NCBI GenBank assembly: GCA_000750105.3
Contig: JPHH03000020.1
Span: forward strand, 62,001-126,000
Reading direction: 5' to 3'
From: Tolypocladium sp. Sup5 PDA-1
Taxonomy: Eukaryota > Ascomycota > Sordariomycetes > Hypocreales > Ophiocordycipitaceae
DNA length: 64,000 bases
Shown here one piece after another: positions 20,816 to 33,238 of this stretch (position 1 is the first letter of the stretch; every line of letters begins with the position of its first letter). The notes beneath the pieces are model-generated. The model was not told the DNA's origin. It ran no database searches and was given only the letters and a program-made list of their open reading frames with translations. The translations under genes were made by a program, and so were the position numbers.

Positions 20816-21717
20816 CTACTTCTTCTTACCCGCCTTCTTGGCCGCCTTCTTGGCCGCCTTCTTGCTCACCATCTTCGCACCCACCCCCTCCCCGGCACCG
20901 CTCTCCGCCCTCGTCCGCTCCGCCTTGCGCTGCCCCTCGAGCTCCCTCTCCCGCCTCCACCGCCGCTGCCGGAAGAACTGCTTCCTCGTGCGGAAGCGCC
21001 TCGTCCTCAGCCCCGTCGTCCGCACCAGCCGCCCGATCCGCCAGTTGTCCTCGCGGTAGCTGTAGTCGGCCCGCAGCCGCAGCAGCCGGTCCGGCTCGCC
21101 GGGCTCCACGCGCGTCACCTCGAAGGGTATCCCCGAGGGCGACGTCGCGGCCTGCTCCTCCGCGGGCCGCACCGCGTGCGGCGTCATGTTGAGCCGCCGC
21201 TTGCGCTCCGCGTGCTGCGGGTACGGCAGCGTGTCCGCCTTGTCGAACACCACGCCGATGTACTTGCGGTCCGGGTGCCGCGCGGCGTCGCGGTAGTACT
21301 TGACGTAGCCCGTCGCCATGGCGTGGATCGTGTGGTCGCGGCCCATGATGCAGTTCTCGCCGGGCCACCAGTGCGTGCCGCGCTGCTTGTAGAGGATGTT
21401 GCCGGGGATGACGAACTGGTCTGTGTCGAGGTCAGTCAGACGCCCGGCCCGAGGCAACAAGAACTCAATGGAGTTTCTCGGGGAACAGAGGGCTGCCTAC
21501 CTCCCGTCCGCTTGGCTCCCAGCTTCTTCGGAATCCCCCTCTTGCTCTTCTTCCTGTACGCTCCCTGCGCCTTGACCGACGCATGCCTCCGCCCCAGCGC
21601 CAGCACGCTGCCCATCAATTGCGCGCTCCGGGGCGCCGCCCGGGTCAGGGCAACGCGAGGTAGCCACGCCGCCGCCGCCGCAGCCAGCAACGGCCGGTGC
21701 ATCGTGAGGAACCGCAT
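20816..21717 (-). CDS. MRP7: Mitochondrial large ribosomal subunit protein bL27m
   Basis: Two exons, 21717-21501 and 21420-20816, give 273 residues. The basic N-terminus MRFLTMHRPLLAAAAAAWLPRVALTR is a presequence. The bL27 core runs from RRHASVKAQGAYRKKSKRG through KKLGAKRTGDQFVIPGNILY to QRGTHWWPGENCIMGRDHTI; the intron falls exactly inside KRTG-DQF. Fungal mitochondrial L27 carries a long C-terminal extension, and here it ends in a very lysine-rich tail (KKAAKKAAKKAGKKK). The protein lies near the peptidyl transferase centre in bacterial counterparts. It shares a 245-base divergent promoter with LCL2. The gene symbol follows the yeast homologue. Confidence 0.93.
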
Positions 21718-21962
21718 CGCGCCGGCGGGTTGTCTCGCTTGTCGTGACTGTGGTGAGGTGCTTGTTTGGAGCTCTCCTGTGCTGGTGACGGCTCACGTTG
21801 GAGTTTTTGCGCTTAGTCAGGCGACCTGGCCGTGTTATCGATAAGCCCGACTCCGGAGTGGCGAGCAAGCATCCCGCGACCAACACCAGATCACGACTCT
21901 TTAACCACTGTGGTTGTCATTCTGCATTAAACGTCTCATTTGTGGTCGGAAGTTTAACCAAA

Positions 21963-22470
21963 ATGCGCCTCCTCCTCGCCTTCCTCTCCCTCCTCTCCCT
22001 CGCCGCCGCCCAGTTCGGCTTCTTCGACCAAATGTTCGGCGGCGGCGACCAGCACCAACAGCACCACCAGCACCACCAGCACCACCAACCACAGAACAAC
22101 CCCAGCGACGCATCCCTCTACCAGGGCCGCTACCAGCAGTGTACGTCCCCTTTCACCAAGCGACACGTGCCTCGTTCCTCGAACCGATATGCCGCCACTG
22201 ACCTGGAATCTCCGAGTCCGGGACTGCGTGTGTGGGAGGACGTGGCGTCAGAAGACAGCTTGCTAACCTCCACCAGCCATCTGCGACAACTACCTCTGCC
22301 CCGACTCCCTCGCCTGCGTCCACTTCCCGCACCACTGCCCCTGCTCCTGGGACGCCAACGAGGAAAAGTTCGAGCTCGCCGAGGGCCGCCGCATATGCGC
22401 CTCCAGGGGCGGCTTCAAGGCCGGCGAGGCCGCGCGCAAGGTCGAGCTGGCGCGCAAGGGGCTGCTGTAG
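21963..22470 (+). CDS. LCL2: Long chronological lifespan protein 2 (LCL2)
   Basis: Two exons, 21963-22140 and 22277-22470, with intron GTACGT..ACCAG, give 123 residues. A signal peptide [16 protein letters not shown] precedes the mature [12 protein letters not shown] His/Gln-rich stretch ([12 protein letters not shown], residues about 31-43) is an elaborated version of the family's variable region. The conserved cysteine core is [20 protein letters not shown] followed by CPCSW and [18 protein letters not shown]2 proteins are small ER-lumen proteins linked in yeast to ER-associated degradation. The mechanism is not known. Confidence 0.93.
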
Positions 22471-22920
22471 ATAAAGGGCATGCCGAGATATAACACGGAG
22501 TAGACGAAGGCCACCAGTGTAAAAGGCAAGAGCATGACTACGATGTGACGGTTCGCAATTGGCGGGTGTTATGATATAGACTCTATTGTGTATTGAAGTG
22601 ACGACCAAACAGCTACAGCCTGGGCTTGGACTCGTGTGAACCCGCGAGAGTAGCACTGTCGTATTTACCACAGCACCCCAAAGACTGAATCGAGTTGGTC
22701 CAGCTGGCTCATCAACCCACGAGGGAGGATGTGTTCTCGCAACGTCCCCGCCGCCCTTCTGTCTGGTCCAGAACCCATCGGCGCGCAAACGCCCGGAAAG
22801 TAGATAAACCCTCATCTCAAAACAAAGAGCATCCCATCGCGCATTCGTTAGCCATGGCATGATACGTGTGCTAATTGCAAAGAATAAATTGCTGAGCCTT
22901 CACCACTCTCCCCGCCCCAA
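22471..22920. other. Convergent intergenic region between LCL2 and the phosphatase inhibitor gene
   Basis: About 450 bases of 3' flanking sequence. No gene recognised. Confidence 0.55.
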
Positions 22921-23829
22921 CTATACGGCCGACCCATTGGGCACCGGCGGCACCGGCGGCGCATCCCCATCGTCGTCCTCGTCATCCGGTATCGCCTCCG
23001 GGTGCCCCAGCAGCTGCGCCACGTTCTTCATCTCGTAGTGCTTCTTGCGCATCCGCTCAAACTTGAGGTGCTTTTCCCGCTCTTCCGGCGAAAGTCCCAG
23101 CATCTCGTCTTCGGCGTTGTGGTGGGCGACGCTGTCTTCTTCCACGTGAACACTCTTCTCGCTGGAGCTGCGACGGATGCCTTGGCCTTCAGCTCGCGCT
23201 TGCGCTCCCGCTTGCGCTCCCGGCGCCGCCTCCTCCGGGACCTCCTCTTCCGGCTCGCCCAGAGACAGACCCGGAATGTCGTCTTCAGCACGCGGGCGTT
23301 GAGCCTTGCGGACAGCACCGCCGCCCTCCAGATGACCCACGTGGCCGTCCTCGTCGTCCGATGGGTCCTCGGCGGGGTCATAGTGCTTCGCATAGGGAGT
23401 CTTGGGCTCGGTGATCTTCATGGTCGAGGTGCGATCCTGCTCGGTGAGGTACAGGTTCGCCTCGTCCCACTTGAGCCGCTGCGAGGATTCGGCGAGGCCG
23501 TCGGCTGAGCCCGATTGGCGTCGGGAGCCCGGGGGTCGGCCGGCCGAGGACGAGGAGCGGCGGTCGCCGGCGTTGATCTGGGTGTTTGCGAGGGTGATTT
23601 CCTTGCCGGACATGGACCGCGCCCGTTGTTGGGGGGGAGCAGCGGGCGGCGACTTCTGGTACGAGGGGTTTTTGAGGATGCCTAGGAAAAACCATACCAG
23701 TTAGAAACGTCTTTCTTAAACGGGCCGCAGTTGCCATGAAGAGCTTGTGGGAGAGCACATACCCTTTGGTCGTTTGGCATCCGGACCAGGAGGGGAATGC
23801 ACCGGCGACTTCTCGACTGCGGATGCCAT
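22921..23829 (-). CDS. GLC8: Protein phosphatase 1 regulatory inhibitor 2 (Glc8/IPP-2 family)
   Basis: Two exons, 23829-23763 and 23681-22921, with intron GTATGT..CCTAG, give 275 residues. The three IPP-2 signatures appear in order: [13 protein letters not shown] at residue 22 (split by the intron at KG-ILKN), [15 protein letters not shown] followed by KITEPKTPY, and [15 protein letters not shown] near the C-terminus. The Thr in PKTPY corresponds to the GSK3/Pho85 target residue of the family. The rest is disordered, with acidic and Ser-rich stretches. It should bind PP1 and modulate its activity in nucleus and cytoplasm. The start ATG at 23829 has good context (ATC before ATGG). Confidence 0.92.
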
Positions 23830-25482
23830 GATGGTCTTCTTGTAGGCCTCGCCTGCGTTTTTGGTGGATGGATGGTTCAAAGCGCCAAAGGACTCTTTAG
23901 AGAGAAAAGGCGCAGAAAGAGACAAGTGTGCGCAAGTCTGCGTCGTATGTCCGTCGGGCCGCGAGCTGAGCTCCAACAGCTGACACCTTCAGGCCGTCAG
24001 GCGCTGCTTGCTGGTGCACAGGGCGGTGGTGGCTCAGCAGCCTCGCAGGTCTCGAGACGCTGTTGCTGTGGTTGAGAAAGATACGATCTCACTGGACCCG
24101 TGATTCTGGCGAGAGACAAAGTGCCTTGTCTGCGATGTGGTGTGCATGGACGGTCGTCTGCTGCTGTCGCCGCGTTGCACAAGCCTTGGAAGAAGGAATG
24201 GAGGAGGCGGGGGAGGAGAGAGACAATTCCATGGATGGCGGGCTGCAGATGACGCACAGGGCACGGGCACGGGCACATCAGCTTCAGGCCTGACGATGTT
24301 CCGTGGCACCTTGCGGGGTGCAGTGACTTTTGCTTTGCTGGCCTTTTCTCTACAACGCAAGGTACCGATAACCGCCTCCATGGACGCCCAACTGGCACCC
24401 CGGGTAATAAGGTAGCTGTCACCACCATCAGGGCAGCCAGCATCAGGGTCTCCTGTTCATCGCACGATGTCATCGCATCAGCACGTGCCCATTCCCATGC
24501 CTCACCACTCATCACCCATCACCTCAACATCGCGCTCATTCACTGTTATGAAGTCATCATCACCAGCAACGAAACCCCAAAATCCAAAATCCAAACAAAA
24601 AAAAAAGCCGTTTATCCCCCGCACTCAGCCGCACGTTGCTCCCCAAACAATGTCTACACCCCCCGCCGCAAACGGCCAAGTGCCACATGTCGAGACACTC
24701 AAGGATAGATAAGCTACGGCGCATGGACAGCCTGCCATGCGTCATGACCCTACCTCCCCCTCCGAAACAGCCGAAACGATGCATCTAGATCCACCGACCT
24801 CGTGGCTTCGACGCGACCACGCCGCTGCTCCCGTCTGGCCATGTGGTGGCTTGCGGCAGGGACCAGGCTCTGGCTAAAGTTGCCGTTGAGAATCTGGCCA
24901 TTGCAGGAGATTGCGATCTACAAGCACATCATAAACAACCACGCATAGCTTTACCTGGGTGCAAACCACATGTCACGGACTTGCCGGCTACAGCGAGAAG
25001 CTCTCTGCGCAGGCACTCCGAGGTTGTGTTCCGTTGTTTTCCGTTCATACTTGACAAGCCCATCTCGGGCGGTCCGGCCACTGCCTCCCCCTTTTCCATG
25101 GTTCCATCATCTCGTCTGCTTCCACCGCCTGTGGCCTATCCAAAAGACATGATGGTGTTCCACAAACATCCCAGGGACGGGAAGAAAAGGCATAAGGCAT
25201 TGACAGAAAGCCACCGCGGTATCTCTCGCAAAACTCCTGTAAACCCCCATAAAGAGGCAAGCTAGGAAAAGACAGAGTGGTATACGCCCGATGTATATAT
25301 CTCGAATCAAATAACCGGCAAATATCGCAACTTGTGTTCCTCGTAGCTCGCATGTCGAGCATGGTGTTCGCGGCACCATTCAGCCAAAGTAACCACCCAT
25401 GACGCCCATGAATCATCACAACAGGGATATCTCATAACAACACCACATCTGCGCCCGTAATCTCATTTGTAGGTGAGGCAAT
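23830..25482. other. Intergenic, 1.65 kb
   Basis: Upstream of the phosphatase inhibitor gene and downstream of the dual zinc-cluster gene. An A-rich tract lies at 24594-24606. Several frames of 60-170 codons are present but show no protein-like character or family match. Confidence 0.5.
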
Positions 25483-27869
25483 TCAAGGGCCCATCACCAT
25501 CGGCTGCGGCTGTGACTGCTGCGGCGGCCCGCGCGGCACACCGGGCAGCAGCGCAAGCACGGCTTTGAGGAGGTGGTATCCCGTGCGCCAGCATACGCTC
25601 TTCTCCTGCTCGCCGCTCCAGATGTCGACGCAGCTCCGCAGTGTGTCCAGTATAAGTTGCCTCGGTGGGATCAAGCAGCCCGTCGCCGCCGCCCCGCTCA
25701 GCGGCGCGTCCTCGCGCAGCATGTGAACGCAAGTCGTCAGCGTGGCGGAGAAGAAGTCGAGCACAAAGGCACGGCCCACGAGGTCCAGCCGAAGGTTTGT
25801 GTCAGTGCACCACAGCTCGCGGTAATGCACGAGCAACGCCAGGGAACACTCCAGCGATGACCAGTACGACTCGGGGAACATGACTGGGCCATCGGGGTGG
25901 AGCGCAAAGGGCCGGTGCAAGACCATGAGACATCTTCGGAGGAAAATGTCGACCGTGATTCGCTGCAGATTCGCCGTGCACACGCGCTGGGCGTGTCCCA
26001 TGAGCTCGCGGAGCTGCGCGTTGTATCGCAAAACGTCTGGGTACGAGATCTGGTCTTTCTTGGAGTTGATCTGCGCCAGAACTGCGAGGACGGTTGGGAG
26101 AGACTGGAAGAGGACCATTTGCAGGCTGTCCGGCGCACCGAATTCGGGAATCAGGGGCATCCCACCCAGCTCGTCGGGTCTTGTCAGGGGTGGCATGCCC
26201 GTGCACATGGACACCTTGACGTCGAGGTACAGGATCGTGAGCCACAGCTTCTTTCGGGCGTCCTTCTCGACCGGGTCCCGCAGTTCCTCGTCGTTGTCGT
26301 TCTTCTCCTGCGGCAGGCCGAAGATGAAGGCGACCCTGACGAGCAGCCCCAGAAGCGTCCAACACGAGTCCACCGACCAGCAGGTGGCGTTGCAGACCAG
26401 CTTTGCCACCGACATGAGCGACAGTGCCCTGAGGGTCATGAGCGTCGGGCGGAACATGAAGGGCGTCTGCATGAGGCAGGCCTCGGCGGCCATCATCAGC
26501 TCTGTGGCCGCGGGGGGCTCGTCGGCCGAGGTGAAGCACCCCAGGCCCAGGGCCATGAGGAACTGCGATAGCCAGCAAAGGCTGACGGCGTTGGGGTCCT
26601 GCCAGTAGCGATCAATCTCCTCGCGGAAAGTGCGCATGTCCAGGATGGGGTTGACGACGTCCAGAAGCTCGAGGTACCGCTCGAGATACTCGTCGGCTCT
26701 GGCCCTCTCGCTGGCCAGCAGCCTCGTCACGGCATCGCGAGCATAGTACTTGGTTGCGCCAGGCGTTCCAAAGGGGAAGTTGCCGGGGAGGCAGAAGTTG
26801 GCCAAGCAAGCATTGGTGCCGACACCTTCGAGCGCATTGGCCAGGGGAGACGACTCCCCGGTCGCCGAAGAAGCCAAGGCACCGATCTGAGCGGCATTGT
26901 TAGCTTCTGATTATCCTCATACGTGGGCAAGCGCATATGGAACAAAGCCATGCCCGCCATTCAACGGGGTTGGCCCGCACTGTCTGATGAGCGGATGGGT
27001 CGGGGGAGATTCCAAACGCAACTCACCTTGGTCATGAGCTCTCTCCAGTGGCTGGACCCGCGGACCCGGTGCTGGACTTGCCAGGTCGCCATCTGCGGCT
27101 TCTTCTCGTCCTTGCTCGACGGCACCGGCGCCGTGGGGCAGGGAAACTTGCCGCCGTTGGGGCCTTTGTTGTAGCTGTAGTAGCATTCTCTGCCGTTGCC
27201 GCTGGCCTTGCAGCGCCCACACGGCAGCTCCTTGTCGCACTTCACCTTGAGGCGGTGGCACCGCAGGCAGCTGAGGCAATTGCGCTTGCGCTTGCGCACG
27301 ATGCGCGCGCCTTTGGCAGACGAGCCACTCGTCGCAGGCGCATCGAGAGTCGGCACCGTGTCTGCGGTGCTTGCGGAATTTGGCTCTGGGCTTTCCGTGG
27401 ACGTCGTAGGCGAAATGAGGCCGTTGATTGGCGTGCCGGCGAGATCCTCCTGGCCCGGCGACGCTGATGATGATGGGTCTGCTGGCGCGGCGGCGTTTGC
27501 AGCTCTTGGAGCCGATGGCCCAGCGGCCGAGCCCTGGACCGGCATGAGGGGGGCTGCGGCAAGGGGAACACCGGCTCTCGACGACGACGACGAGGATAGC
27601 GGCGGAGATGATTGCGTCGTTGGTCCCATCTGCATCGGCGGCAGCTGCGCGCCTGTCGGAACGAGCGCATGCTGATACTGCTGCTGCGCGGGGACAGACG
27701 ACGATGTGGCTCCCGCTGACGCTCCGCCAGGAGCTGCGGTTCCCGCGACGTCGAAGCTGCATCGGACGCCGGCCTGGACGCAGCGGGTGCACGACGGCTT
27801 GAGGAGATCACATCGTCGCTTGAAGTGGCGACAGCGGTCGCACGTCTTGACCTCGCGCATATGGGGCAT
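25483..27869 (-). CDS. Transcription factor with two Zn2Cys6 clusters
   Basis: Two exons, 27869-27027 and 26886-25483, joined GTGAGT..CTCAG in phase 0, give 748 residues. The first cluster, residues 10-37, is C-x2-C-x6-C-x6-C-x2-C-x6-C (CDRCRHFKRRC..). A Pro/Ser/Ala-rich linker of about 160 residues follows, then KRKRNCLSCLRCHRLKVKC (residues 194-211), a second cluster C-x2-C-x6-C-x5-C-x2-C-x8-C ending at 229. The C-terminal 450 residues are a fungal-type regulatory domain (RYLELLDVVNPILDMRTFREE; VFIFGLP-like LVRVAFIFGLPQE). The frame is open upstream of the ATG through GTG, and a TAG at the splice-acceptor-like GCTGGTAG (27890s) leaves room for an additional 5' exon. Target genes unknown. 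Confidence 0.9.
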
Positions 27870-30800
27870 GCCGGTGCGAGGCGACACTACCAGCGGCACA
27901 CAGCAGCGCCGTCGATGTCAGCGGCGACGAGGCGGAGAGGGAAGCTGGCTGTTGGTGATGCCCAACAGGCGATGGTGTTGCGCTACGTAACAGCCGCTTA
28001 ACTGAAGCCAGCCGCGCGCGCGATGGCAATCCGGCGATAGTGCGAAGTCTGCCTGGATGAAACAAAGTCTCGTCTCTGCACGACGAGCCGATAGGGCTGA
28101 GGATGCGTCTGGAACTCGCGGGAGCGTGGGTATTCGGACAGGACTGGCTGTTGGTTGTTGGCAGTTGGTCCGGTTGTGCGCTTGGCTGCGGCGAGCACCT
28201 GCGTCCGTCTCGGGAGGGGACCGGCGATGCGTCTCGGGCCCTGTTTTCAATCAAACCGACATCTGAGGCCCCGTAGCCGAGCGTTGTTGGTCGCAGGTCT
28301 TTGGTCTCGTAAGAAGGATGGATGGATGGATGTGCCGGCCGTGGCACCTTAGCACCCGGTATGCGCACGACTTCCGGTTGTCGCTGGCGGCGTCGTTGGT
28401 TGTGTCCGTTGTTGGCACCACCACGTCAGGAACAAACGCAAGCCACCCGTTTCGCTCTCGTTTCTTTCGATGGCCTCGTCCGTCTTCGCTTAGTCCCCGC
28501 AACGGCCGCGGCAAACGTCTCAGCGAAACGCAATGGGCGGCAGGCGAATACCGAACCGAACTCGACAGGCGCAGGAGGGGCTTTACGGAGCAAGAAGGTG
28601 AAGGGTGAGGTCGGTCATAAGCGAGACAACAGGCGACACACGGCTGATAAATGGGGAGCCGTACCACAGCAACGCAGGGCCTCTGCGGCGAAGGATTGGG
28701 AAGCCGGGCTGGGCTGGGCTGGGCTGGGCTGGCTGTTTTAGTCGGCCGACGATGGCGCCAGCCAGAGACGCTCCCGTTTTCACTAGCACTGATGGGAGGC
28801 GCGGGATTGGACGCTGGGGGGGGGTGCCATGAGCCGCTGATCCTGGCCGTGGCTCTCATTCTGGCTCTGGCTCTGGCGCGCGCGCCCTCTACGGGTACTT
28901 GTACAGCAACGGGTAGCGCACCAAAACGTGCGGCACCGGCTGCTGGGTGTGGAAGAACAGCTCCAGCGGCGCTTGTTCGAGGTGGGACACGGATTGCCTC
29001 GAGGCCCGTGGCTCGGATGCTTGCCCAGCCAGGGGGGTGGTCAAAGAGGAGCTAACTGGAGAGGGGCTTTAGGAGGGGAGGGGCGTGGATGACCGGGCCA
29101 GATAGAGCGACTGAAGAGAGAGACGGGAACTGCGGGAGACGACGAGCCTGGGCAATGATTCTGGCGTTCAAGATGGCTGGGGTGTTGAGAGTTGGAGGGC
29201 AACAAAGCACCAGCAGCCACCAGGAAGCCACAGAACCAAAGAGCGAGAACGACATGATCCAACGACGAGGCGCGGAGAGCAGTGACAGACATGACATGGC
29301 AACCAGGAGAAGTGAGCAAGATGGCTTTGTGGAGCTTCCCCTCTGGGCCGGGCTAAAGTGAAGCCAAGCATGCCAGGCCAGGGCTCGATTTCTTTTCTTG
29401 CAGATGTCCTGTACCCTGGTTGATGCTTCTACTCTGCTCCGGCTCCGGCTGCTGATGTCGCGATCGATGCAGACAGGCAAGGCTCGCTCTACTAGTGTGC
29501 AACGGGAAGTGCGCGGATGGACGGGTGAGACTGACGAGACTGAGACAATCGGGTCGTCGAATTCTGACAGCCGTGGCGCCAGCATTCGCTGTCTCGTCGC
29601 AGCGAGCCTCGAATACGACGATAGACGCCGTTAGCCGGGGCGGCTATTCTGTAAGGCAACACTGTCTCTGATCGTGTACAGTACTCGTAATAATAGTCCG
29701 TAGTAGTCGAAGAGACAGACGCACAGAGCATGCGTGACACTCGTGCCGTTGCATAAAACGACCGCACGGGGAAGCACCAGCGCGGAGCAACGGCGTTGGA
29801 GTTGCTCTGGTGCCCTGGGAGAGGAGGAGTGGAACAGCCGACGAGCGTGGGATGGATGGGCGGATGGATGGGGCGTGGCGCCGTGGAGGTTCTTCTGGCT
29901 GCTGACTGCTGACGAGGGCGGAGGCGTGGGACATGGATTCGAGCTTCCAGTGACCAAAGACAGCATGGGGATCGTGATCCAAAGACGCCTAGCGCGTGCT
30001 GCTTAGTCGCGATGTGGAGTGGCCGTCGAGGAGGGTCGCCGCCGGGCGTGGTTGGGCCCGTGAAGGATGAGAGCCAAGATGGTGGCTGCTCGAGGTGGCA
30101 CTGGGAGTGGGCACGCTGCGCTCGCTGGACAGGGTTGCACAGACGCCTGTCCTCGTCGTTGTCTGGCCGTGTCTTGGGGGTGGGCGATGAGGCATGCGCC
30201 GGTTTGAGAAACGTCCCAAGGCACGTCGCATCGTGTCGAGGTGCAGAGGAAACAAGCCTGGTGATGACGGTTTGATGTGGTTGGGGTTGGAGTCGTGACT
30301 TGATATTCCCGAAAGACGGGATGGAAGGAGCGGCAGTTGGTTGGGGGCCGTTGGCCGTGGCTTCCCGACTAGGCAGTCAGAGCTCAACGTCGGGGGCCTC
30401 GATTCTTTGCAGCCAACGCGGTCGCACTATAGGGCTGAGCTCCTCCATCTTCCAAACAAAACAAAACAGAATCAGCCCACGGTGCGTCTTTTGCTTCATG
30501 CGACTCTCGTGCTTCCGCGGCCGCGCGCGGGACGAATGACAACAAAGCTCTGGGGCTGCAGCGACATCACACCACGCCACGGAAAGCACCGATATGAGAG
30601 GCGAAGCGTGACGCCAGCTCCGACGACGCCGACAACTGATTCGCGCCATGTCGAGAGGTTGCTGTGGCCTACACGTACAGCAGTCTCAAGTGCAGCAGCC
30701 AAGCTTCCACTTGCCTGTCTCGTGTACGAAGTAATTACCAAGGCCAAAAATAAAACTGCACCAGAAACACGATCGTCAACGAACCAAGTGCGTGCGGGAA

Positions 30801-32754
30801 CAAAAGGCTCGGCGCCGAGATATGTCTCACCGGCCCTCACACTTGGCTTCTAGGCTATACCTGCCAGTACGGGTGGCGCAACACCTCTTTCGTACGAGAC
30901 GTCAAGCAACAGAGTTCGGATGCACAGGCGGTTCCTCCGGACCGACACCCGGAATCCCGTTGGTCGACCGAACGGCATGGGAGCAACCAGGTTCATATAC
31001 AACAATAACAGCGGTAGACAGCTGTGACGGCCTAGGCCCTATCCCGGCCTGGAGGGAGCTGCCGTTCCCGTGCTGGGGCGGACGCCTGGTTGGTTCACCA
31101 GCGAGCCAACCACTCGCGGTGGCAACAATTGAACAAACTCCGCGGAGCAATTGTCCTGCATCTCCTCATCACCGAGTGCAACCACCACGGCTCGATGCCG
31201 TCCCCACCAATCTTTTCGCGATTGATCTTCAAATTTGAGTTTCTCGTCTCGCGCGGTCGCGACTTTCTCGTTCGCCCTCGCCCATACGTATGTACGCCTC
31301 AGTTCCAGGAAGCAACGTCACCGTGTCGCCTCAAATCATCTGCTCGGCGTCCCCGAGAGCAGCGAGAGCAGCGGCCAGACGAAGAATCTGACGCCGGTAA
31401 GCAATCCCGAATCTCGATCCTTTGGGATTGCGCTTGGCTTGGCGCCCTGTGCCAGGGAATGGCAGCGCGTCAAAGGAAAGTTTTCAATGACATCTGCCAT
31501 CTGTCAAATTCTGTTCCGCTGTCGTGTGCTTACGCGCCTCTGCGATGACCCGGCCAACCTCTAAGCTCGGATAGTTTCTCGATTGGACGGTTGGGCCTGC
31601 TCTCATCCCTTTCAGACTCTCCTCAGTCCTCCTTTGCTGGTTAGTATTCCCACGTCCGCTCGTCCCTTTTCATTTATAGTTCCATCTCACCACATCCCAT
31701 AAGTTTCCAAACTCAACGGTTAGTGCCTACCGGGACGAGAACCATTTGCAAGGACCACATTCCGACCTGTTGCACAAACAACGTCCCATACCCCCCGCCG
31801 TCACATGTGCCCGCGGTGAACACCCAAAACCTTAAAAACGACCATTCCATGCCTATTCAGTATTCACGAAGGGCCGAAGGTCACATAAAAAATCATACGT
31901 GCGCAGGCAGGCCTGAGATGAGACACCAAAGTGGCAACAATCACAACGGCCCGTTCGGCGCAGGCCACCTGACAGGCAGCCCAACACCACTTCCACAATG
32001 CTGTTGTCTCCCTGCTGGTGCATTCTACGGACTCCGCGCGCCTCTTTGCCTGTCGCAACCACTCCGTTTGTCCGTATACGAAGCTATACGAGCACATTGC
32101 CCCATCCCCCGTGGTTTCCCCAGTTTGGTCTGCCAGCGGCATTTCCCTCGCATGTCTGCCTCGATCCGGAAACACGCTTCGACTCGACTCGGCATTGACA
32201 TGGACTGGACATGGAGACGTTGAAACAGCCGCGCCGTCAAAACGCACAAAATCTTACGTACAGCCCTACGCGACATGCCCATCCAACCAAGGCCCCCCCG
32301 TCATCCGTACTCGTAGTGCTATTGCATCCCATCCCACGCACTTGCGTTATGCATGTTGGTTCCAAAAACCTCACAGCCTGCAGTGTGATTGACTCGAGTC
32401 ACTCACTCACATGAACCCCCACCCACGATGACAAGGATTTGTTAACAGGTGCTTCTCAACAACGCACGTAAGTACTGTACTCCGTAAGCAGACGCCCATC
32501 TTTTCTCCGGACTTCGCGAGCGCAAATGCTAGGTGCATACGAAGTACGACTGGTTGTGATGGTGTGGCTTGGTGGGTTCCGGGACCAACGACGTCCCTTC
32601 GACTCGCGAATCTCGGTACCATAGCCTGCATTAAGGCCGAGGAGCTGCGCGATCGATACGTGCCTGCGCTCCGGGGGAACACCGGCATCCTTCATGCACT
32701 CGTGTGCACTTCGTACGGAGTAGGCATATCCACGCGCTCGTAGGATGACACGGC
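27870..32754. other. Gene-poor stretch of 4.9 kb
   Basis: I find no recognisable gene. Frames up to about 200 codons occur on both strands but lack domain-like sequence and plausible exon structure. Simple repeats are present: GGATGG runs at 28316-28331 and 29860-29878, and a GGGCT array at 28706-28730. Two 9-base TACGGAGTA-type motifs lie at 32478-32486 and 32714-32722. The stretch may contain long 5' leader or regulatory sequence for the dual zinc-cluster gene, or unannotated non-coding RNA. Confidence 0.5.
28706..28730. repeat. GGGCT pentanucleotide array
   Basis: Five perfect tandem copies of GGGCT followed by a partial unit. Confidence 0.9.
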
Positions 32755-33085
32755 TTATCCGGTCCCGGGCGGCGGTACAGCGTCGTCAATGGCAAGCTTC
32801 CTCTTAGCCATGAGTGCTTCAACAGCACGAAAGACCGTGACAGACGATTCAGGCGCCGGAATGGAACACCCTCCTTCGTCCAGGGTAGGTCACAAATACG
32901 GTTGTAAACATGAGGAGCTTTCCCAGTATGAAGCACAAGCTTGCACTCTGAAATGACCTACGTAGCTTGCTATCTATTCTACCGCTTCTGTCACCGCTAC
33001 TACCACTACTAGTCCTACGTCGACAACTACCCCCAGCAGCAGTCGACTCACCTTTGCTGTCGGGCTCATCGTCAACGGTCCCCAT
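32755..33085 (-). CDS. Possible small two-exon gene (about 50 residues)
   Basis: An ATG at 33085 opens MGTVDDEPDSKG, ending at a strong donor GGTGAGT (exon 33085-33052). The same phase resumes from about 32873 with SSVTVFRAVEALMAKRKLAI followed by DDAVPPPGTG and a TAA at 32755. The second part reads like real protein (a helix VTVFRAVEALMAKRKLAIDD) and has G/C-ending codons. The weak point is the acceptor, which would have to be a CGAAG near 32874; another acceptor with an extra exon may be correct. It begins only about 150 bases after the sodium ATPase stop codon, on the same strand. No family recognised. Confidence 0.3.
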
Positions 33086-33238
33086 CGTGAACGCGCTTGT
33101 CGTAAAGTCCGTCTTACCATGCAATCTATTTGCGACACCAGTTTTCGTTCTCACATACTCACACTCCATCGTCGCTTTCTCTACACACGACAACGTCCCC
33201 TCGTCCCCGTTCAGCAACCACCCGGGCTCCCCCTCATG

